10,634 bases of DNA from Novosphingobium kaempferiae. GTDB taxonomy: Bacteria > Pseudomonadota > Alphaproteobacteria > Sphingomonadales > Sphingomonadaceae. Below the pieces are notes generated by a model. That model searched no databases, was not told the DNA's origin, and saw only the letters and a list, made by a program, of their open reading frames with translations. Below, one piece after another: positions 6,103 through 10,634 of the stretch (the stretch's first letter is position 1; each line of letters begins with the position of its first letter). Location: contig NZ_CP089301.1 of the NCBI RefSeq assembly GCF_021227995.1, positions 5,687,501 through 5,698,134 of the forward strand. Reading direction: 5' to 3'. The translations under genes were made by a program, and so were the position numbers.

Positions 6103-7069
6103 TGAGCGTATCGAGATATACCGGCTGCATGCAGGCGGTATATCTCTGCGGCAGATTGCTCGGGAGATTGATCGTCATCACACGACGATCAGCCGCGAAC
6201 TCGGGCGTAACAGCGGGAGGACCAGGGCATGGTCTGGTGGTTATCATCCCCGGCGGGCGCAGGATCTGGCTGCCCGTCGCCGACAGTGGGACTGTCGTTT
6301 CAAGCTGGAGCGCCAGCCGGACCTGCGCAGGATCGTGAAGAACGGCCTTGCGATGGGAAGTTCTCCCGAACAGATCGCAGGCCGACTGACCCGCGCAGAT
6401 GGCCCCACCATCAGCCACGAGTCAATCTATCGCTACGTCTATCACCGCAGCGCCCAGAAGGACTACTGGCACCGGCTCCTGCCTCGCCGCAAAAGCCGGC
6501 GCGGGCTGCCCGGCAAACGAGGCGGCAGCCCCGCCAGCTTCATCAAGCATCGTCGGCCCATTCAGGAAAGGCCCCCGCAAGCCCGACATCGCAACCAATG
6601 CGGTCACTGGGAAGCCGACTACATGCTGTTCGCCGGATATGGTCACAACCTGCTCGTCCTGCATGAACGACAGACACGCTTCACCATCGTCGAGAAGTTG
6701 CCCCACCGTCGCGCCACCCTGACCGCACAGCGCATCGCAAGGCAATTGCGCAACCTGCCCTCATATCTGCGCAGAACCATCAGCTTCGACAACGGCACCG
6801 AATTCGCCGAACATTATCGGCTTCATCGTGCGCCAGGCATCGAAACCTTCTTCTGCGATGTGCGAAGCCCATGGCAGAAAGGCGGTGTCGAAAACGCCAT
6901 CGGCCGCCTGAGACGCTATCTCCCCCGCAAGACCAATCTGGATGAAATCAGCTCCGGACAGCTGCAGAAAATCGTCAAACGCTTCAACCAAACACCGCGA
7001 AAATGCCTCGACTTCCAAACTCCCGCAGAGGCATTCTCACAAATCTTGAACGGTGCACTTCAAACGTGA
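6071..7069 (+). CDS. IS30-family transposase
   Basis: A complete 332-residue protein with start ATG at 6071 after AAGGTGG. The N-terminal helix-turn-helix (residues about 6-47, LSLDERIEIYRLHAGGIS then IAREIDRHHTTISREL) binds the terminal repeats. The C-terminal integrase-type core has the DDE triad in GHWEADYM (D183), SFDNGTEFAEH (D240) and GGVENAIGRLRRYLP (E274), the last with the spacing and context typical of IS30. It catalyses cut-and-paste or circle-mediated movement of its own element. All expected parts are present and length is normal, so it is probably functional. It follows IS110 element 2 on the same strand. Confidence 0.95.
   Translation: MGREYRQLSLDERIEIYRLHAGGISLRQIAREIDRHHTTISRELGRNSGRTRAWSGGYHPRRAQDLAARRRQWDCRFKLERQPDLRRIVKNGLAMGSSPEQIAGRLTRADGPTISHESIYRYVYHRSAQKDYWHRLLPRRKSRRGLPGKRGGSPASFIKHRRPIQERPPQARHRNQCGHWEADYMLFAGYGHNLLVLHERQTRFTIVEKLPHRRATLTAQRIARQLRNLPSYLRRTISFDNGTEFAEHYRLHRAPGIETFFCDVRSPWQKGGVENAIGRLRRYLPRKTNLDEISSGQLQKIVKRFNQTPRKCLDFQTPAEAFSQILNGALQT
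6113..6146. repeat. 34-bp near-palindrome inside the start of the IS30 transposase gene
   Basis: Arms GAGATATACCG and CGGTATATCTC are exact complements around a 12-base centre holding the palindrome CTGCATGCAG. It lies about 42 bases into the coding region, over codons for IEIYRLHAGGIS. Confidence 0.85.
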
Positions 7070-7073
7070 ATCC
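7052..7073. repeat. Right terminal inverted repeat of the IS30 element
   Basis: GGTGCACTTCAAA followed by CGTGAATCC, the inverted partner of 6028-6049. The transposase stop codon (7067-7069) lies inside it. Confidence 0.85.
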
Positions 7074-7424
7074 ACAGGCAAGCTGATCATATCGCATGGC
7101 AATGGCGCGGTTGATTTTCAAATGGCCGAACATGCGCTCGATGCGGTTGCGTTGCTTGTAGAGCGCCCGATCATGTTCAATCTTCACCCGGCGGTTTGAT
7201 CGGCCTGGAATGACGGCCTGTATGTCGCGGCTTGCAAGGTCTGCACGGATGGCGTCCGCATCGTAGCCTTTGTCGGCGAGTAGCGCCTGTGGCGCCTGTT
7301 CCGGCAACGTGATCAGCGTGTCATAGGCCTTACAATCCGCCGCTTCCCCCACCGTCAGGTGGAAGGCGAGCGGTCGCCCTCGGGCGTCAGCCAGACAGTG
7401 AAGCTTACTGCTGAACCCGCCCCG
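7074..7424 (-). pseudogene. IS5-family transposase, second frame (orfB part), 3'-truncated
   Basis: Entered by a -1 shift near 7420, this frame reads GGFSSKLHCLADARGRPLAF, LLADKGYDADAIRADL (second catalytic Asp) and NRIERMFGHLKINRAIA (catalytic Glu), so the DDE set of the fused enzyme is complete. It stops being family-like after AMRYDQLACG, where the IS30 end begins. About 20-25 C-terminal residues are therefore missing. Confidence 0.8.
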
Positions 7425-7801
7425 CGAGCGGCCAAGAGCTCGTCGATGAGTCCCCCCTTTCCGCCCGCTGCCGAGACATGGGCGCGAACCGTGGTGCTAT
7501 CGATGCTGTAATGCCCGCTGTCCGCCATGATCTCGGCCAGCGTAACCGAAACGGCTTCCCAGACCCCGGCCTCACTCCAGCGCCGAAACCGCCGGTAGAT
7601 GGTGTTCCAATTCCCGTATTTGGGTGGGACGTCGCGCCAGGGTGCTCCACAGCGAAGGCGCCAAAGTATGCCGTTGATGATAGAACGGTTCTGCTCGGGA
7701 CGCCGACCACGGCCCCGGTTTACGGCATCAATCGGCAGCAATGCTCTCAAAACACGCCATTCTGCTTCGGTGAGATCGCCCCGGCTCAAGCCTGCCTCCA
7801 A
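7355..7801 (-). pseudogene. IS5-family transposase, first frame (orfA part)
   Basis: The frame reads LSRGDLTEAEWRVLRALLP, NGILWRLRCGAPWRDVPPKY, NWNTIYRRFRRWSEAG and then HYSIDSTTVRAHVSAAGGKG, which holds the first catalytic aspartate (SIDST). It ends in a non-family tail at a TGA at 7355-7357. The second half of the enzyme is in the -1 frame from about 7424, joined through a run of four Gs (GGGGCGGG), as in IS427-type elements that make the full enzyme by programmed frameshift. The start is damaged: TTG stands where ATG is expected, directly at the seam with TIGR03032 sequence. Confidence 0.8.
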
Positions 7802-8448
7802 TTCGACGCCGTGCTCGTCCCGCGCAACGCGCAGACCATCGGCGATGTCGACATCCATGAGGTCGGCGTCGACAAGGACGGCCGGGTGATCTTCGTCAAC
7901 ACCAAGTACAGCTGCCTCGCCACGCTGGACCTGACGCACAGCTTCAAGCCGATCTGGAAGCCGTCGTTCATCTCCAAGCTCGCGCCGGAGGATCGCTGCC
8001 ACCTGAACGGCATGGCGATGGCCGAGGGCGAAGTCCGCTACGTCACGGCGGTCAGCCGCTCCGACGTGCTCAGCGGCTGGCGCGAGCGTCGCCATGAGGG
8101 CGGCGTGCTGATCGACGTGCGCGACGATCGCGTCGTCACCGACCAGCTCTCCATGCCGCACAGCCCGCGCGTGGTGGGCGACAAGGTCTACGTCCTCGAC
8201 AGCGGGCGCGGCCAGATCGTGCGCATCGATCCGGCCACCGGCGAGAAGACCGACATCGCCTTCTGCCCCGGCTTCCTGCGCGGCATGGCGATCCATGACG
8301 GCCATGCCATCGTCACCGTCTCCAAGCCGCGCGACTGCACCTTCAAGGGCCTGCTGCTCGACGCCGAACTCAAGAAGCGCGATGCCGAGGCATGGTGCGG
8401 CGTCATGGTGGTGAACCTCACCAGCGGCGACATCGTCGAGTGGGTGCG
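7802..8448 (+). pseudogene. TIGR03032 family protein, C-terminal part, copy 1
   Basis: 215 codons from FDAVLVPRNAQTIGDVDIHE through FVNTKYSCLATLDLTHSFKP, FISKLAPEDRCHLNGMAMAE, LSMPHSPRVVGDKVYVLDSG and FCPGFLRGMAIHDGHAIVTV to SGDIVEWVR. It is in phase with the N-terminal part that ends at 3773, and together they make a nearly whole TIGR03032 protein. The repeated short beta-strand and GRGQIVRIDPATGE segments suggest a beta-propeller-like fold, which is inference. No start codon belongs to this piece. Its last few C-terminal residues are replaced by the second copy. Function of the family is unknown. Confidence 0.8.
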
Positions 8449-8450
8449 TG

Positions 8451-9097
8451 TTCGACGCCGTGCTCGTCCCGCGCAACGCGCAGACCATCGGCGATGTCGA
8501 CATCCACGAAGTCGGCGTCGACAAGGACGGCCGGGTCATCTTCGTCAACACCAAGTACAGCTGCCTCGCCACGCTGGACCTGACGCACAGCTTCAAGCCG
8601 ATCTGGAAGCCGTCGTTCATCTCCAAGCTTGCGCCGGAGGATCGCTGCCACCTCAACGGCATGGCGATGGCCGACGGTGAAGTCCGCTACGTCACGGCGG
8701 TCAGCCGCTCCGACGTGCTCAGCGGCTGGCGCGAGCGTCGCCATGAGGGCGGCGTGCTGATCGACGTGCGCGACGACCGCGTCGTCACCGACCAGCTCTC
8801 CATGCCGCACAGCCCGCGCGTGGTGGGCGACAAGGTCTACGTCCTCGACAGCGGGCGCGGCCAGATCGTCCGCATCGATCCGGCCACCGGCGAGAAGACC
8901 GACATCGCCTTCTGCCCCGGCTTCCTGCGCGGCATGGCGATCCATGACGGCCATGCCATCGTCACCGTTTCCAAGCCGCGCGACGGCACCTTCAAGGGCC
9001 TGCTGCTCGACGCCGAGCTCAAGAAGCGCGATGCCGAGGCCTGGTGCGGCGTCATGGTGGTGAACCTCACCAGCGGCGACATCGTCGAGTGGGTGCG
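8451..9097 (+). pseudogene. TIGR03032 family protein, C-terminal part, copy 2
   Basis: This is the same 647-base block again, two bases after copy 1 and in a different reading frame from it. It begins at the same codon (FDAVLV) and ends at the same base after VEWV. It differs from copy 1 at 13 positions, 11 of them silent; the two changes are E to D in MAEGEV/MADGEV and C to G in RDCTF/RDGTF. It has no start of its own and runs straight into antisense adhesin repeats at 9097. Confidence 0.8.
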
Positions 9098-10179
9098 CCG
9101 CTCGTGTCCACCGTCACCGCGCCCAGCGAAGTGGGTGCCCCGGTGTTGCCCGCGCCGTCCACCTGCCGGACCTGCACGTCGCTGTAGGTCCCCTCGGCAA
9201 GCTCGAAGCTGCTGCCCGCGCCCGGCTGCCAGGTGAGCCCGCCATCGGTGCTGTACTCGTAGGTCGCGCCCGGCGCGAGGCCGCCGACCAGGACGGTACC
9301 GTCGCTGGTGACGCCGTCCGCACCGCTCGCGCCGGTGTCGGTTTCCAGCGCCAGGGTGAGGTCGCCCGCAGGGCCCGTCACCACCGTCACCGGACCCAGC
9401 GCCGCAGGGGCGCTCACATTGCCCGCTACATCGGTGCTGCGCACCTGCACGCCGCTATAGGTGCCGTCCGCCAGCTCGAAGCTGCCACCGCTGCCGGTGG
9501 TCCACGTCGCGCCGCCGTCGAGGCTGTACTCCCACGTCGCGCCAGGCTCGAGGCCGCCGACCGTGACCGTCCCGTCACTGGTGAGGCCGTCGCCCGGCGT
9601 TCCGGTGTCGCTCGCCAGCGCCACCGTGGGCGGCGCGATCGTCGCATCGACGGTGACCGCGCCGAGCGAGAAGACCGGGCTCACATTGCCCGCCGCGTCG
9701 GTCTGGCGCACCTGCACGCCCGTATACGTGCCCTCGGCCAGCGTGAAGCCGCTCCCGGTGCCCTGCTGCCAGGTGCTACCGCCGTCGGTGCTGTACTCGA
9801 AGCTGGCGCCCGGTTCGAGGCCGCTCACCACGACGCTGCCGTCATTGGTGACGTTGTCGCCGGCGAGGCCGCTGTCGGTGCTCAGCGCGGCCGTCGGCGC
9901 GCTCGCAGCCGCGTCCACCGTCACCGCACCCAGCGAGCTCGCCGGGCCGGTGTTGCCGGCGACGTCGGTCTGGCGCACCTGCACGTCCGCATACGTGCCC
10001 GCACCCAGCGTGAAGCTGCTGCCGGCGCCCTGCTGCCAGGTCGTGCCGCCGTCCGTGCTGTACTCGAACGTCGCCCCGGGCTCGAGGCCGCCGACGCTGA
10101 CGGTGCCGTTGCTGGTGACGCCGTCACCCGCCGTGCCCGTATCGTTGACCAGCCCGGGGACCAGCGCGCCGGGCGCACA
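9097..10179 (-). pseudogene. Ig-like repeat adhesin fragment (four repeats)
   Basis: A continuous minus-strand frame of about 361 codons has neither start nor stop of its own. It holds four repeats of about 89-90 residues: 10143-9877, 9876-9610, 9609-9340 and 9339-9097 (the last cut at residue 81). Each follows the pattern DTGxxGDGVTSDGTV, VGGLEPGATxEYSTDGG, TWQxGxGSSF, LAEGTYxxVQVRQTDxAGN, SLGAVTVD. This matches bacterial Ig-like modules of large surface or biofilm adhesins, often exported by type I secretion. Those proteins usually have many such modules plus retention and secretion ends, none of which is here. Both edges are abrupt: TIGR03032 coding at 9097 and the flagellin start at 10180, both on the opposite strand. 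Confidence 0.8.
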
Positions 10180-10634
10180 ATGTCAGTCATCAACACCAAC
10201 ATCAGCGCGATCCGCGCCTCGAATGCTTCGAACGCTGCCAGCAAGATGCTGGGCACGGCGATGGAGCGCCTGTCGACCGGCAAGCGCATCAACTCGGCCA
10301 AGGACGACGCGGCGGGCCTTGCGATCTCGACCTCGATGACCTCGCAGATCCGCGGCATGGGCCAGGGCATCCGCAACGCCAACGACGGCATCTCGCTGGC
10401 GCAGACCGCCGAGGGCACGCTCTCGGAAGTCGGCAACATGCTCCAGCGCGTTCGCGAACTGGCGATCCAGTCGGCCTCGGGCACCTACCAGGCCTCGGAC
10501 CGCGCGGCGATGCAGCAGGAAGTCTCGGCGCTGACCACGCAGATCAACGACAGCTTCACGCAGACCAAGTTCAACGGCAACACGCTGATCTCGACGACGG
10601 CGGGCGCGGACCTGACCTTCAACATCCAGACCGG
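10180..10634 (+). CDS. Flagellin, N-terminal 151 codons (continues past right edge)
   Basis: The ATG at 10180 begins SVINTNISAIRASNASNAAS, followed by LSTGKRINSAKDDAAGLAIS and NANDGISLAQTAEGTL. This is the conserved D0/D1 N-terminal region of bacterial flagellin, the filament subunit exported by the flagellar type III system. QRVRELAIQ at residues 89-97 is the usual D1 segment. The frame is intact to the window edge. There is no Shine-Dalgarno or leader before the ATG: the preceding base already belongs to the antisense adhesin frame. As laid out here the gene has no visible means of expression. Which flagellin paralogue it is cannot be told. Confidence 0.93.
   Translation, partial: MSVINTNISAIRASNASNAASKMLGTAMERLSTGKRINSAKDDAAGLAISTSMTSQIRGMGQGIRNANDGISLAQTAEGTLSEVGNMLQRVRELAIQSASGTYQASDRAAMQQEVSALTTQINDSFTQTKFNGNTLISTTAGADLTFNIQT

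Larger units (their letters stand above)
6028..7073 (+). mobile_element. IS30-family element, complete
   Basis: The element is about 1.05 kb, with a full transposase gene bounded by inverted repeats at 6028-6049 and 7052-7073. The sequence outside the left end is the tail of IS110 element 2 and outside the right end the tail of an IS5-family element. No direct repeat of the target is visible (GCC on the left, ACA on the right). A simple insertion into one target would leave matching flanks, so one or both neighbours were joined later by recombination, deletion or assembly. Confidence 0.8.
7074..7801 (-). mobile_element. IS5-family (IS427-like) element, truncated at both ends
   Basis: The minus strand carries the two overlapping frames of an IS427-type element. 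At 7801 the sequence changes to TIGR03032 coding exactly where the transposase would start, so the left terminal repeat and leader are missing. At 7074 it meets the right repeat of IS30 before the last about 20-25 codons and right terminal repeat. Without ends it cannot move by itself. Confidence 0.75.
7802..9097 (+). repeat. Direct tandem duplication, 2 x 647 bp, about 98% identical
   Basis: 7802-8448 and 8451-9097 are separated by TG. The differences are scattered and mostly at third codon positions, the pattern of two genes that diverged under selection and not of a fresh duplication. Confidence 0.9.

Noticed and set aside
3777..7801. The IS cluster as a composite transposon carrying cargo
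   Set aside because: The outer elements are of different families and there are no genes other than transposases inside.
9097..10179. Regular about 267-base repeats as a possible CRISPR or other DNA array
   Set aside because: The period is a protein module of 89-90 residues with variable positions in between. There are no short identical repeats with unique spacers.
9461..10339. Plus-strand Pro/Ser/Val-rich frame across the adhesin repeats
   Set aside because: It is the antisense of repetitive GC-rich coding sequence and crosses into flagellin out of frame. The minus-strand frame has the Ig-like signature.

Overview
The window looks like GC-rich alphaproteobacterial DNA, most likely a sphingomonad (Sphingobium/Novosphingobium type). 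This rests on the flavour of the flagellin, the autotransporter barrel, the DUF4139 and TIGR03032 proteins and the IS set, not on any marker gene. It is not an ordinary gene neighbourhood. Outside the transposases almost every gene is a fragment, and neighbouring fragments meet at sharp seams with no intergenic sequence. I count about 13 seams. Either this is a heavily IS-scrambled accessory region or, at least as likely, a chimeric assembly of repeat-rich pieces. The sequence alone cannot decide.

Left part (1-3350): a middle piece of a DUF4139 protein (minus), a Walker A piece of an AAA+ ATPase (minus), the C-terminal two thirds of a beta-CASP/RNase J-like metallo-beta-lactamase-fold protein (minus), an unrecognised protein piece (plus), the C-terminal end of a DUF4139 protein (minus), and the C-terminal barrel of an autotransporter (plus). 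The autotransporter runs naturally into the start of a TIGR03032-family gene at 3348.

Central IS cluster (3777-7801): the TIGR03032 gene is cut after about 142 codons. Next come two IS110-family elements arranged head to head, then an IS30-family element with clear terminal inverted repeats, then an IS5-family (IS427-like) element truncated at both ends. The 376 bases between the two IS110 transposase genes carry two divergent leaders with the same layout: a perfect 30- or 32-bp palindrome, 13 nt, a shared GCCCGYGTCCCCCTTGGTC block, and about 94-100 nt to the start codon. This fits the bridge RNA design of IS110-group elements. For the first element, short leader segments match its own two ends and flanks in the order and polarity expected of target and donor guides, with a CT core.

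Right part (7802-10634): the TIGR03032 C-terminal region appears twice in direct tandem (647 bp each, 13 differences, mostly silent). Then come four about 90-residue Ig-like adhesin repeats on the minus strand and, without any leader, the first 151 codons of a flagellin running off the window.

The genes do not form one pathway. Surface and secretion themes (autotransporter, adhesin repeats, flagellin) recur, but the only functional unit that can be reconstructed is the IS110 pair with its candidate guide RNAs.
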